A DNA stretch of 64,000 nucleotides, taken from assembly GCA_023055505.1 (NCBI GenBank), contig JALIRH010000038.1, positions 5,774,327 through 5,838,326 of the forward strand, given 5' to 3'. Position numbers and translations under genes: made by a program. This document shows, piece by piece, positions 36,801 to 50,822 of this stretch. Within the stretch, counting starts at the first letter, position 1, and every line of letters begins with the position of its first letter. The notes below the pieces were generated by a model. It saw only the letters and a list, made by a program, of their open reading frames with translations. It searched no databases and was not told the origin of the DNA. Source of the stretch: Callipepla californica brunnescens. Its lineage: Eukaryota > Chordata > Aves > Galliformes > Odontophoridae.

Positions 36801-39800
36801 AACAGCTCCTGAACTAGAAGAAAATAGTGTTTTCAAATAATTTTGTAAAATTTACTTTCAGAAAACTCATTAGAAAAATGCTACCTTAAGGACAGGATAC
36901 GTAAGATCTTGAAGAATATATCTTTGCAGTGCTACCAGGAATTAAGATCCTACATGTAAGAAAAAAGAGGCAGAAAGAGATCTCTACCTGATATAATCAA
37001 TCCTTTTGATTAAAATTTGTTCCATAAAACAGTCAGGATGCTACCAGCCATGTTTCCTCAAGCTGAAAGTTGTTTGGGTTTTTGGTTTTTTTTTTGCATT
37101 TTTATAGTAGTTTCAAAAGCAAAAGCTATATGAAGGCTGATGCCTGGAGCAGAGGCTGCTACAGTGTTATATGGTAGTAGTTATCATTCCTGGAGGAAAA
37201 TCATTTCTGCAACAAGATGAAGGCCTCTCTCAGAACCAATAGCTGAATGTGATCTTCCAGCTCCTTTTGTGTATCAAACAAGCTCCCAAAAGCCTGCTGC
37301 CTGGTGCTGTATTTCACCATCTCTTCTTCCAGCCTGGCTGGGCATATTTACAAAACTCATCCCAGAGGACCTCACCTTGGCATTGCCCTGGCAGGGTTCC
37401 AGGTGAGCAATACCTTGTGTAAGCATGACCACTTTCCCATGGCATTCAAATGGTATCACTGGGCACTGTCAGCAAAGCCCCATTCTTTTTCTTTTTTAGC
37501 CACAGCATCTACCCCTGGTGGCCCTCATCCCTCTGGCTTTGTCCTTACTCTCTTTTGAGAGCTTCTCTCAGATGGGCAGCAAGGTGAGGCCAGACTCCAG
37601 GTGCACGTTCCCGCAGAGCTCACATGACTACTTTCCCTCACCCCACTCAAAGGAAAGCCAGATATGTGTCTTGGGTGGCATGCACTTAAAAACTTTCTGG
37701 ATGATCAGGAGACCATGAACCTAGGGCCAGTAAAGCACACATCAAGAGGAAGTATGAGCTGAAACTACTGAAAATGTAATCCAGATCCAAATAACCAGAA
37801 GTTACAGGCCTGATGCAGCAACCAGTTCCTTGACATATCTGCAAAACAGTTAGGGAAACATCTATGTATTAATGGAGGAATTACTGTAAGAAGATTTGAG
37901 TAGGATGCAAAGAAATTTGAACTGATTCAGCTTATACCAGTCTGTCTATTTTAACCTTCACTGTTTTTGTGTAGCTATCAGTTGTTAACAATCCTTTCCA
38001 CTCCCATGCTTTCATGCAGGCATTCCTCTGATTCTCTGCTGAGGTCCTGTTTCCAAGGAGATTCAAAATATAGCCCAAGTCTATTTATCATGCTGGACCT
38101 CATTTCCCCAAAGGTGCAAGTTAGAGCATACTGTCAACCTCATCTTTACATTTCAGCTCTTGTGCAATACATTCAGCCCTTAATACAGCTCTCATAGCTG
38201 TGTATCTGGGATATCGAAATATCTCAAATGAAACCAAATGTTTACAGAAGTTCACTTTGCTACTGTGTAAAATCACTCTCATTTCTCTCTGCCAAGTAAT
38301 CCGTGAGGTGAGAGAGGGGTTGTTTACTGCACGAATGCAAAACTGAGTACAAGAGAAAACAACAGAGGAACAAAATTCATACCTGAGTCTTAGTGGAACT
38401 TCCATGATATTAGATAAGGAACCTAATAAAACTTATGCTCTAAAGGAAGGGATACCCTTTATAGTAGCTTGTAAATGTGGAAAATGAACCAGGCTATGCT
38501 TATTCCTGAATGTTCTTTTCTATGTATCTGTTCACTGTGGCAACAGTTCTGCTGAAGCTTTTATTTGAGACAATGGCATTTAGCTCTGCAGATCCCTGAC
38601 ACCAGCTGAAATTTTCAGTTTACCTACATGATATGTTACGCTTTGCTGCCCATTCACAGAGGATATTAAACATTTTCTACTCTTGGGTCTCAGCTTCCTT
38701 CAATCTCCACTCTTAGGCACAGTCTGATAAGTTGTCCAGTTACAAAAAATTACATATTTAGCTAAGGTGTATAGTTAGCTAAGGTGTCTTGGGAATTCAT
38801 AATTAATTCTAATTCAAAGAATTTTAATTCTAAAGCATTTCTAAACAATATTTAAGTAATTATCTGTTGATAAATTCAGTACTAATGGCAGATGTGTGAT
38901 CAGGCATGTGCTCTACTTCCAGCAGGTCAAAAGTGGACGGATGAAAAATTTCACAGTAGTTATTATACTCAGTACAGTTTTATCCTGTTTTCAAATGTAG
39001 AAATGCAGTTTAGCAGGGGTTTATAACATTAAGGACCTGATCTAATGAAGTTCCATGCGCTCATTTTCTCTTACCTCTGCAGAATCCATGGTCTTCTGTC
39101 ATTCCTTGAACTGCAGTAAATTCACTCAGGTCTGGAAAAAGGATATGTTGTTTGAAGGGCACCAGATGATGAAGGTACTGAGTCAACCACATAGTGAAAT
39201 AGAACTGCTAGCATTATATCATCATTTGTGAAAATCCAGTAAAAACACTGACATGCCACTGCTGAAATGTCAAAAAAATAAACTATCAAAAGACTGTTTA
39301 AACTGTACCAAATGTTTCATTTTAATTAGAATCAAATTTCTTCTCTTCCTTCTTTCAAGTTAAGATAAATAACAGGTTTTGTTGTAATATATTTAAGGTT
39401 ACGTAAACAAAAGCATTTTCCAAATTAAAATAAAAAGAATTCCATGTTAGATTCACTTTCAGGAAGGCAGTCCTTTGTTTACAAAATTGAATGGAAGCTC
39501 CATTTACAGTTTTACAGTGGAAGTTACATTTCATTTTCAACTATGGAATGACCATTGTCCTCTACATTTTATTTCCCTTACCAGTCCATAAAATATGTTA
39601 ACAACTCACTTGGAAGAAAGTGCCAGAAATATAGATACACTGCACAGCATATAAGGTAAAATTTTACTGGATCACTGTGAAATCCTTGAAGGATGTTTGT
39701 ATGCTGATATCCATGACTCGTTTACACTATGGTACTTGATGAACTTCACTTCAATATGAAGCTTCAGTGCAGAAAAGAAGTTGCAGCAGTTATATTGTAT

Positions 39801-42110
39801 AACAAGTTCTTTGCATGCACAAGAACTACTAAACAGTCTATTCTTACTAGGGCTCATCACTGTTGCAATCCATCCTGTAGGGGGTCAGTGCTAAAATTAA
39901 ATTATACCTGCCTACCATTCTCAATCTAATCAGGCTATAAACTGAAAAATAAAACAATTAAAATTAGAGACAGGCCAGCCTCCCACTGTTTATGATCTCA
40001 TTCTATTTGTGAAGAGTAGGTGGAAATTCACCCGTGGTGAGCATTTGGTTTATGTCAATTTTTCTTGTTATTACAGCTGGGGCTTATTTTGTGAACTGTT
40101 TTCAGCTATTTCTGCTAAAAATAGGTGGATACCAATTTAAACTTCCTGGCGATATTTCAAGCCAAAGTATCATTAGTAGATAGTTATTATGCTGCATTTT
40201 ATTGAAAGAGATCCTGCCATGAAGCCAATCTATACAAATATAAATAAAGACAGTTAGAATTACCTTCCAAACAACTCTATTGGAAGTTATTCACATTTGG
40301 TTTAGCAAAACAAGTTAAGCTATTTGCAAGAAATGTTATTAGTTGGAGGAGCACTGAGTTAATGAAACTTCTTACAACTCAGGCTTGACTATTGTACATG
40401 GAGAGAGACATGGGAAACTTTTTTCCTTTTTGCCTCAGTCCTAAATAAGAGAAACTCATAGTTCTTCCTTAGTTTCAAAGATTATAATTTCTTTGTATCA
40501 CTCCTCCCTCTCTCTTGTGCAGTCTCATAACCAAACCATCTTTCCCAAAGACACTGCCTTACAAAAGACAATTAGATACAAAAAGTATCTAAAGTCTAAA
40601 TATCTAAAGTCTAAATATCTAAAGAGATATGACAAGACCACAAAATGGTGATTTGGTTACTCAACTGAATGTAAGCTCCTAGTTAGTCACCACAGGGTCT
40701 ACATTCTGCCCTGTGAAGATTAAGTCAGACCCAGTTGCCGCTAAAGTTTTCAGAGAAACCTCAGAGTCTCAGTGAAATTTCTTAGATGATTCACAAATTA
40801 TTCATCTTAAATCTACCAGCTGCCAGCATAAATGCAATTTTTCAACAGTTAAAATTTTATTCCCACAAGTAATCATCTAACGTTATGGTATTTTAATCTT
40901 GAGTACCAATACTTTATTTTAGCTGCAGCTCCCCATGGAAAATGGATTTGTCTATAGTTAAAGACATTAATATTTTCAGGAGTGTGCAGTGATGCAATTT
41001 TACAAGACCATTGCCAGTGTGTCTATGAGATGTCATGTTGTGAAAGGCTAGTAGGGCTGGAAGTGTCCATAGGTATAACAGTAAAGAAATCAGATCCATC
41101 TCATCCTTTCGGCTCTGGGCACAAGACACAGCACTGTGTATTGAGAACAGGCCCCCTTTGGGCATTCCCTGGGGAACACTAAGTGGCACAAGTCAAAACA
41201 TTGTCTGCTGAACAGTATAATCTACCAGTGTTTATGTGTGTGCCTTGATCCAGTGTAGTCTGCCAGCAATCATAACCAGAAAGTTAGTGTACACATGGCA
41301 TAGCAGAGGTGTCTCTAAGCTCATTAGCCCCATGGAGAAACAAGTCATGTTAGCAGAATTGGAACATAACCATAATGCCATTACTATTGGTTAGTTATTG
41401 AGTTACAATTCTCCCTGTACTTAAATGCATTCCATTAGATAATATCCTGTTCAAATCACTGTAAAACCTCAGACTGATGTTCATCTAAGTCATATGACTT
41501 CAGCTGTCCAAAAGTTAGGGTCTAGTCTAAACTTACAGTATAGTTTTCTTTATCCCTCAACTCTTCTTGCCTAACTAACCTACCCCATTTTAATCAGAAC
41601 ATCATCTCTGTCTCTGTATGGTCTAGTAAACAACTTTCACACAATTAAAAATACCTGCAATGGAAAAATAAATTGTTTTGAAAAGATGTGAAGGGGAGAA
41701 TAAGGTCAGTCTGGAACACCAGAAGCCAGGCTTTTAGGTTGGCTTTCAAGAAATGGCTTATAGGGCTCAAATGTTCAGGCTTAGAATCTTAAATTAAAGA
41801 ATGTCCCAGCCCTGATGCTACACCTGAGAAGAACATTCTGGTGGAACCCTGCCTTAGGGGAAGCTTTCCCCAGAAATGGAGTTCCCTGGGGCAGCTCATG
41901 TTGAATGCACAGTGCTGCCAGGAAAGGGACTCCTCAGCCACTCCCCCACTCAAATTCTGTCCTTCTCACTAGAGTCAGGAGACTGGCAGTGTCTCAGGAA
42001 TGTGCCTCCCAGACACCCTTATCATGCTACTGGAGCAACTGGTACCATAGGGAACAATTATCTTCTGCTTTTACTGTCTCCAAGTCCGGAGTTGCCATCT
42101 CCATTGTGAA
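36801..42110. other. Unannotated interval
   Basis: No gene or sizeable repeat was recognised. A somewhat GC-richer patch at 37260-37720 gives several short frames with no family match. A short tandem repeat is listed at 40586. Confidence 0.5.
40586..40624 (+). repeat. 15-bp tandem repeat, about 2.6 copies
   Basis: The unit aaagtctaaatatct occurs twice in perfect tandem (40591-40605, 40606-40620), with partial copies at both ends. It is a short minisatellite-like duplication in otherwise unique AT-rich DNA. Confidence 0.9.
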
Positions 42111-42180
42111 GCTAGGAGTTCAACTACATGACCCTTGTGGGTCCCTTCCAACTCAGGATATTCAATGATTCTATGAATCT
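42111..42180 (+). mobile_element. CR1-type 3' tail, sense, very short
   Basis: The last ~70 bases of a CR1-family element in sense: a gaactacatgacc-like block, ttgtgggtcccttccaactc and the tail aatgattctatgaatct. Sequence 5' of 42111 shows no CR1 similarity that I can recognise, so the copy is extremely 5'-truncated or the upstream part is too diverged. Confidence 0.82.
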
Positions 42181-45100
42181 TGTCCCATTTTTTTCTTTCT
42201 TCAGTCCAGGTTCTTATATCACCTACCCTTCAACAGTGAAACCTGGGTGCACATATCTCAGCTACATTTGTAAGCCTACTCCTATAACCCCCAAAAAGTG
42301 TTTTACCCATCCTCCACAACTCATCTAAAATCTGGGGTGACATTATGTTCAGGAAGGATTAGGAAAAAAAAAATCTGAAGCAGGCAGAGAAGCAGAGAAC
42401 CAATGATATGAGTCAATAAAATCATAGAAAATAGCTGATATCTAAAACATATCTTGTAGAAACCTATATCTAAAAGCTTCCTTCAACAGTCCATATAGAT
42501 AACAAAATAGTCCAATATATAACAAGAGACAAAACTATATAAACTGTGTGAATGAAGAAGTGTTTTGAATGTCTGTTCAGAAAAAAGCACCTTGTACATT
42601 TTATAGAAGCAGCTATAATGCTGCAATTGTTACACAGAAAATGATGCTTTCTCATGCAAAGTGAGAAAGGGAAGGTCTAAAATGGCTTCCATATTTACAA
42701 AGGAAGTCAGTGAGTTTTTTTACTGACACTGTCAAGGAATTGGTAGATGTCAGGATTTCAGAGGGGAAAGAATTTTATTTTATTTCCTCTACACTTCAAG
42801 GGAGTCTGAACATACAGAAAGACTTAAGGGAAACAAGGCAGGCAGGTTTGATAAAGGGAGAGATGACAATGAAGATGTTGATATGAGTGACTGGTGCAAA
42901 AAACAGAAAATGAAATTCTGTCTTCAGCTGATCTCTTAAAGAGATATCACTCCCTATGGAATATCCTATGCCTAATGAAAAAGGAGAAGGTTTATCACGA
43001 AGTTAGTGGAAGAGCAGTCAGAGATGTAACTGGAAAACTGCGAACAAATAAAACACTCTACAAAAGAACAGAATTCTAAAAGGACAGATGTGATTAGAAA
43101 TGTAATGAGGCTTTGGGAAGAGTGTGAGGAATGGGAAGAAAAGAAAGAGGTCAAAGCAGTCATACTTAATCTTCTTTTTGAAAGAGTAATTAAGATATTG
43201 CATGAAGAAGGTGAAAGCTTAGAAATAAGAAATGTTTTAAGAAGGTGTCAAAGATTGTAATTAAGCGAAGGACAAATGTAGGATTTGAATTCAGTTCCAT
43301 AACATCCGAGTTACAGTGAGTGGCAAAGTAAATGACTTTTTTACTACTACGCTACCAACACAACTTTCCTTTCTAAGTTGATTAATATTTTAATTTTAAA
43401 AATCAGTGGCTCCAATATATTTATTCTGCTCTTTCCAGTGCTTAGAACATTAACCTAATGTATCCAGGTGATTTGTATAATTCTGTCAAGCCCTTAAAAA
43501 TAGCCCTCTAAAATTTTGGATCATTGTGATGCTATAACTTACATGTCTGCAGGTGAACGATCATTTAATTCTGGTATAAAACTACCAAACAGAAAATTTT
43601 ACTTTTTTTTCTTTCACTGAATCACCATGTACAATTGAAAGCTACAGTACAGTGCAAACACAAAAGGGACTCATGTAACAAAACAAAAATCCGAAAGACT
43701 GAAGAGCTATATTTTTTAAAAGGATAAAAGGGCCTAAACAACAATGTAAATGTGTGTTTATTCTGCAAATGATTGACGTAAACCAAAAGAAATACTATTC
43801 CATGAGTTAAGGATTACAAGTTATTCACTATTCACACTATTACAAGTTGTTCATACTCTTGCAAGAACTCATTTATTTATCTCCATTGTGATTCTTCCAG
43901 ACTTCAATCACTAAAGACAGACTCTTGATATCAGACATTGAGATGTGACAGTTTTTCCTTGGGTTGTAATTACCCATCACCTGTCCAGACTCTAGTAAGT
44001 CAGGTATGAAGGGACCAAACCCCACAAGATATTAAGCCAAAAATTAATAACTCCACCCTCCACCTTAAAATACAACTCCACTGCTTTCAGCCTGCTATTA
44101 CATTTTGTCAACTCCTACATACGACTTCTTGATTTTTGGCACCTGGATGATCATCCCTCCAGAGATAGTTTTGCCTATCACTCGGTTTTGTCAAAATGAA
44201 GTCTCCAATGTTAATACCTTTTTATCTTTCTTTTTTCCTTTTCTTTCTGCAAGCAATTTTCATTAATTTCATTTTAACTCTTGATATACCTGATAAGTAA
44301 GTTACCTTTAAGTAACTGCAAATTTACACGCAGCTACTCTCCAACAATATGCTGTGTTTACTAGTTAGAGAGAAAAATAATGGCCAATGAATTCCACTGC
44401 CAGTGGCAGTCAAAACTTCTCTAATGCACTTCTATTTCTGCATTAGTTTAGGGTGAAACACGACCAAATCTCTTCCAGACAAAAGGCACTTCTGTCAGTG
44501 GACTGTTTCACTGAGATAAGAATAAAGGAAAAATAAGTCTGTATGCTTTTAGCACAGATTGTTTACCTTGTGATAGATGTAGGCAAGTCTATCATTGGGA
44601 AAAGATGCTTTTCAGTTGACATGATTGAAAACTATATTACATCTTTTTTTTTTTTCTTACTTCTTTACTTTTAAACAAACTACAATAGGAATTTTGTTAA
44701 ACCCAATTTCAATGCATTGGCCTTCTGTTTTATGTCATCCTTTTTTCTTTTTTCTTTTTTTCAACGTTTCTGCAACCATGAAATGTTCTCTTTGGTACCA
44801 GCTCAGTATCAGATTTTGGCAATTACACAGTCATTTCTCTTCACTGACAGTGAAAGTCACAGGGCACAGCTGTCATTTACTTTATTGAGACTAGGAGTTG
44901 AAATACTTTGTCTGAACAGATACAGCGTGGAGAATCTTCTGCGTTGCCTCTGTTCTTCACCTTTTGCAACCAAAGTAATGTCACACTTCCACCCAAAGGT
45001 GGCCAGTCCTCACCTAGAGAAAAGCCTCTGTTCTTCCTAAGCAGCAGTATGTCCAGTACCATTTCTGTAGAAGAGAAAGCTAATCCCTGCTTTGAAAGGA

Positions 45101-46895
45101 AATACGGCTTTATGCAATCAAGGTTTAAACAGGTGAAATTGAGAAATTGAAAAAAATGTGAGAAGTTGAGAGGAAGAATAGTTTAAATGTATAGATACAT
45201 GCATAACTGTAATGATATTTTATGACTGAGTATGCACGAATGTGAGCAATGACTGAAATATGTCACTTCATTGTCCAGCTCCAGTGGGCATCATGCTCCC
45301 TGTAACTACTAGGAAGAGCATTTTCAGGAAGAATCCAACCCATCTTATGTAGGTCTTGAACAATAACACTCACAAGGTTTGGACTCTTCAGAAAACTTCA
45401 CTTTCAGTGTCTACAGATTGTCTCTTGAGTATGTGCAAGCTGAGATTTTTCACTGATGCAGAACTAAGTAACTGGCATGTTTTCAATATTAGCTTAATTT
45501 CAAATCTTTACTCCAGTGTATTACCTTGATAAAATCTGGAAGAATTTGAGAGGAACGGGACTACGTATTTTCCTTCCACTTTGCAGAGGTCTTACTATTA
45601 CTGATTGTTTCTTCCAGTACATCAGCTTAATATGCAAACTACCCATGGAAATACTGGGATTAAGCAGAAGCAGTTTGGTAAAGTTGTAAAGAAAGCTTAT
45701 TTAAGCTTTTATTTTGAACAGTATACCAAGTAGACTTGATTATAGACAAACCACCAGCAGTGCGTGTTAAAAACAGTATTTATTTAGTTTCAGAAAAGAA
45801 ACAAGATTCAGACTGAAGGATTTTAAGGAAGTTCCTGCCTTGCATAGGACATTCAACAAAGCTTGAAGTAATGAAGCTAGGAACCTGTCCAGAGATAACA
45901 GCTACTGCTGTGGCACAGACAATGAGAAGAGGGAACAGTTTGTCACACAGGTTTCTCATGTATTTGTGGACTGCAGCAAAATAAATGAACAAAAAACTTA
46001 GAGTAGCTTGCAGTTGCCCATACTGTAGTGTGTATATTGTACAGTGTATATCTTTCTTCAACAGAACACAGGCCACAGAAAATCCTGTCTCTAATAAAAT
46101 ATCTGCTCCCTATGCAAAATGTTTTGTAATGATGGAAGAGTAAGCTGCTGTGTATAGAGAAAATATTGGCTTACCAATCAACCATCTGGTGTACAGTGGG
46201 AATGGTCTGAGTAGCTTTCTCAGTTGGAACATTTGGAAAATGAATATACTGTTGCAAGAGCTCAGACTGTTGGCCATGATGTTTGTGATAATGTTGTTGA
46301 TTTACCAGATGTCCTGCAAATTCCTGGTGTGGTAGTGTTTCCTTCTCCTACTGAAGTCTTCATTATGTGGTGGGTTTATGATTGCAGTCATTTCTCACAA
46401 AGTAGGAGGGAGCTGGGAACTGTGTCCAAGAACAGCATGGAATCCATCATCCACTTGACATACAGTTTGGAAATCAAAATCTATACCAACATTTTGCTTC
46501 TAGATCTCTAAAAATTACATAGAAATACATGTATAGACTTGACTAATACCACTGGCATCTTTTGCAATTTTTCTAACTCATGAAATGCCCAATGCAGATG
46601 CTTGTACATATGTCCTCATATAAGCATTCCCAGCCCTTTTCCTGGTTTCTAACGAGCAGGCAGGAATACGAATGGTAACACTAAATGCTGTGTTCACTAA
46701 TTATGATCAAAAAGTGTACCTGAGCTTTCAATAAGCATGTTTCACCACTCCTTTTCTGTGGAAAAGTAGATTAATGAAGATATTATACAATGTACATCTG
46801 AGCATCTAGGCTTTGAATTAAGAAATTAACTCATCTCTTTTACTATCAAAATGAATAAGCACGTGTACTGCTTTCTCTTTGCTGTTTTTTCATAG
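42181..46895. other. Unannotated AT-rich interval
   Basis: No gene was recognised. It includes a possible SINE relic (listed at 43275) and 12 T at 44644-44655. Several 60-107 codon frames at 44.6-45.2 kb have no family match. Confidence 0.5.
43275..43365 (-). mobile_element. Possible decayed tRNA-derived SINE head
   Basis: On the minus strand, an A-box-like word (gttggtagcgtagtagtaaa, about 43357-43338) is followed about 50 bases later by a B-box-like word (gaattcaaatcct, about 43292-43280). This is the order and spacing of an RNA polymerase III promoter in tRNA-derived SINEs such as MIR, and intervening words (tttactttgcca) also recall MIR. Both boxes deviate from consensus and no SINE body was traced further, so this may be coincidence. 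Confidence 0.28.
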
Positions 46896-46956
46896 ATGAG
46901 CCAAATGAGTACCCTTAGATTACAAGTGTGACGTAGGCCAAAGGTTCATACACAAG
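46896..46956 (+). other. Candidate non-coding (lncRNA or UTR) exon
   Basis: A 61-base segment is bounded by an unusually good acceptor (pyrimidine-rich ctttctctttgctgtttttt then catag, 46871-46895) and a near-perfect donor (aag followed by gtaagtg at 46957). All three sense frames contain stop codons, so if it is spliced it would be an untranslated or long non-coding RNA exon. No partner exons, promoter or polyadenylation site could be tied to it from sequence alone. Confidence 0.25.
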
Positions 46957-49900
46957 GTAAGTGTCTTTCACAAGACTTGTAAATGTATTAATCAGGTGTC
47001 ATTCAGATGTTGACATGCTCGTCGATATCATCTTTGTGGTGTAAGCAGAATCTATACATAATGAAATTTTATAAGCTTTAGGAGGAATGGTTGTCACTGG
47101 TCAAGCAAAACAAACAAAAAAATAAATAGATAAATAAATAAATAAAACAACCAAGGAAAAAAAAAAAAAAAACGACCACCACAACAACTTAAAAACCACA
47201 GTTTGGTTCTGGAAAAGAAAAGGAAAGAAAACTAACTAAATAAAAAACATTAACAAGTATGAAAAGCATATAAACATTATTGACAAATTTAACTTGTAGG
47301 AAGCATTTTGTTTATTTTTTATTTTGACTGTGTTATGAATATTCAGGAGTTAAATTAATAACTCTAATTGCCTGAGTACTAAAATTCTGATGTACGCAAT
47401 CGATAGATAAAAGACATCCTAAGGTATACAACACTGCTTGGTTGAGCATGAGAGTAAAGCATTAATATTTGGCAGTGGTACGTAACAAGCAGGGGGGGTT
47501 GCTCTAGGGAGATTTGGTTCAAGGAACATTGTCTTCTGCACACTGCAGAACTGTTTTCTGTGATAAGTACAAAGAAATCTGGTTTTGGCATATATTTGGG
47601 GAAATTCATAAAAAAATGCCAGCATATCTGTGATTATGTGAATCCAGTGACCACAAAATCTTGCGTGGGGCGCTTGGTATTCCTGATTAACTATAGCAGA
47701 ACATCAATAACAAATCTGCCTTACAGCTCAGTACTTTGTTTACAGGTAAGGATGTGAATTCTATGCTTCTGGGCAAAAAAATAAAAATAAATCTCAAGAA
47801 AAAGCAAGATTATTCATGCCTTGTGCTTTGTGCAAGAAGGCATCTTTTTCTATGCATGAAAATAGATCCTAGGCTATATGTTGACTATGGGTTATTAATC
47901 TCTAAACAGAAAATAGGATAATATATATTACTTATGTCATTTCCACAGTCTTTCTGAGACATATCCAAATCTCTTATGAAGGTGCATAGGTTTTCTCATG
48001 AAAGTTTCACCAACACTTTATACAGATAGATTGGAAACCCTCCTTTCATTCTTATGCTTATCTCCAGGCTATCCATATCCAGCTACAGTAAGAAACTATA
48101 ACACAGGTTCTGTCAGTGAGAGCAAATTTTACAAGCCCTCTCTTGTAAAGGAAAATGTAGACAGAAAATATTTAATTTCTACCAAAGAAATGCTAATTCC
48201 GCATAGCTGATCCTACTGACTTTGCCCTGTATGAGATCTCTCATTCCTCAGCTCATTGCCAAGAGCCATCTTTCAGCACATGTAATTTCCACCAGCATTC
48301 TGGATTCCTCCCAGGTGAACTTCGCAGAAAATATGACAAAGGCATCATGCAGCTGCTACAGCACAAAATCCCTGATTAGGTAACTAGGAGTATTCAGGCA
48401 GGAACCTACAGATGACCATACATTTTATTAGAGTTCACTCTACGTTTCATTCCTGAAAGGTGTTGCTTCAGCTCAGAGAATCAGCAGTAGCATGATGGAA
48501 TGGCCACTCAAAGATCCATCCCAGGTGATTTGGATGAGCAACTCACATTAGTGCAGACCTCTCAAAAGTGATGCTTATGAGACGGTTATGTTCAACAATT
48601 TCCAAGCTGTTTCCAATTGTGACTACACTTCCAGTTGAGATACACTTGCAGAAACAATTTAATTTCTTTCAGATGAATGCTCCTTCTCACAATGATTATC
48701 TATGGAATTGCTGCCTCTGCTATTCCCCACTCTGTAATATTTTCAGTAGACAAGATTGAGGCAAAAAAAAAAAAAAAGAGACAGAGAACAAAACAAAACA
48801 AGAGCGCTCAGGGCTTGGTAAGCTAGCTGTTATAAGTCTGGCTGTGTTTAAAATGTTGTTGATTCAAATAACTCTAATTCCTACCCTTCTGCTGGTAGAC
48901 ATCACCATGGTAATAAAATCTGGGGGAAAAGAAAGAGAAGAAGACAGCTTTTAAATTTCTTAGCTTAATTTGCTGCAGTAAAAACTGCAGCTGAGGGTGG
49001 ATTTAACTAAAATGCCAGAATGTAAAGCTGAGCAAGTGTAGTAGTGGTAGTTCCTTTGTACCAGTTTCCATGAGAGTAGTAATGTTTTCTGGCAGAGAAG
49101 GACAGACAACTGAGGACAGTAACATCTTAAATTATGTCGTCAAGACTTGCCAGAGCTTTTATGTTACACTTCTTGCACAACAGCATTTTTCATTCAGCAA
49201 CAAAGCAGTCTAAAAGTTAAATATCCAGACTTCTTATGGGCAAATCCATTAACCTTTAACCTGTCTTTTGAGCAGAAGAATAAAAGAAAAAATAAAAGAT
49301 AAAGTGAAAAATTCAGCAGGCACTGAAATAGAGTTCAGCTCGATTTCATGAACTCAAGTTGTTCCTTTAATCAGCTCCTGTTTGGAGACAATTTGCATCT
49401 CACCTTACCTCATCTCTAGTCTGGGGTCAGCTCCTTTTTTTCTGAATTGGCTTTCTCATTCCTAAAGCTGTCTTCAAATGTAATGAATTGCATGTTTATT
49501 CCCCAAAGGAAATAATTTCCCCAGAAGTCGTATGTACAGCAAATGGACCAAAATACATTTATGTCCTTAGTAGTTCTTGTGTTAACAAAGCATTTAAAAG
49601 CATTAAGTTTAATCATTCTGTGTAATCGTAAGTTGTACATTGCCCGCTGGGACTCTGGACTTTTAGATAAATCATAAATCTTTTTCTAGATTTTGCAGAT
49701 GGTTGCCTTTTTCCTCTTCATCATTAAGTGATGGCACTGATGGAGATCAGCTGCTTCACTTTGTAAATGGCTAGTGTTCTCTCACCTGCTCTGCATGACT
49801 ACTGAACTGAGGTATGTTGTGACAGTCTGCTCGCTCTTCCCTGTTCAGATTAATGAATACAACTTTAACTGTTAATTCAAAGGCAGTCAAGCTTACATCC

Positions 49901-50241
49901 AACAATTAGAAAGCAACTTCCTTATTCAATGTATGTGTGATTTGGCATGGTCTTTTATACCAGTTTGGGGTTAAAGTGTGTTTCTGCTCAGAAAGTGGCT
50001 TTGTAAGAACAGTTTCAAGATTCAGAGGTCGCTGTGTTTATTTTCCCTCAAAGACATCCAAAAGAAATTCACTCATTTTGCACAAACAGATGTCTTTGTT
50101 CCAACCGCCAGCTGCAGATGCAACATGAGTCTGGAAATAAAAAATCTGCCTTCTTTCCACTCCATGCGTTTCTTCCCATTAATGAATAAATATATCAAAA
50201 TCCAAATTTTGCCCTTAGCTACACCTGAGCAACCCCCGTGG
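46957..50241. other. Unannotated AT-rich interval
   Basis: No gene was recognised. A-rich low-complexity runs are present at 47118-47172 and at 48763-48777 (15 A). Confidence 0.5.
47118..47172 (+). repeat. (AAAT)n and poly-A low-complexity tract
   Basis: Imperfect AAAT units are followed by a run of 16 A at 47157-47172. The flanks are also A-rich. Confidence 0.85.
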
Positions 50242-50295
50242 AATAGATAGATAAACAAATAAATAAATAATAGATAGATAGATAAATAGAAAGAT

Positions 50296-50341
<46 letters not shown>

Positions 50342-50342
50342 C
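50242..50342 (+). repeat. (GATA)n compound microsatellite
   Basis: A compound array: short GATA, then AAAT units, then about twenty GATA-type tetramers with a few AAATA/AAGA interruptions. It ends in thirteen perfect or near-perfect units. The minus-strand frame rich in repeated Y-L-S-I residues is a translation of this array, not a protein. Confidence 0.95.
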
Positions 50343-50650
50343 CCCACAATGATGATTGTACACCTTAATCTCAAGGGATGGTGAAAACCCCACCCTAAAG
50401 CAGACAGATATTTGGATGAGTGACATAGGCTGGAACAAAGCTCTCACACGAATTTTCTTGCCCCATCCTTAGTGCACATTGAAAGTTCTTTTCACCCATA
50501 CCCTGTGATACAAATAGCTTTCTAATATCTGCTTCAGTAGTAAACATTCATTCATTCATGGCAGTGTTTTAGTCACAGAGAGGCTCCACAAATGTCAGAG
50601 GTAAACACTTCCAGTTAGCATGATATGTTTTTCTGGTTCCATTGCCTATT
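50343..50650. other. Unannotated short interval
   Basis: Between the GATA array and the next CR1, about 300 bases hold nothing recognisable. Confidence 0.5.
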
Positions 50651-50822
50651 TCATAGAATAGCTTGGATTGGAATGGACTTCAAAGATCATGCAGTTCTAG
50701 CCCCACACTGAGGGCAGAGTTGCTAGGCACTAGGTTTGACTGCCCAGGAACCCATCAAGCCTGCAAAACTTCTCCAGACAGCCTATGCCAATGCCTCACC
50801 ACCCTCTAGTTCTTCTCCTGGC
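50651..50822 (-). mobile_element. CR1 LINE 3' UTR fragment, antisense, diverged
   Basis: Antisense CR1 landmarks with many substitutions: ttcatagaatagcttggatt, ggacttcaaagatcatgcag, then aacttctccagacagcctat and gcctcaccaccctctagttc. It is older than the copies at 5 and 29.5 kb. Confidence 0.85.

Noticed and set aside
46224..46511. 95-codon plus-strand frame suspected of being another transposase piece
   Set aside because: It does not align with the three mariner copies or with CR1, and no motif was recognised.
50073..50447. 124-codon minus-strand frame with repeated Y-L-S-I residues
   Set aside because: It reads through the GATA/AAAT microsatellite; the repeat explains the open frame.
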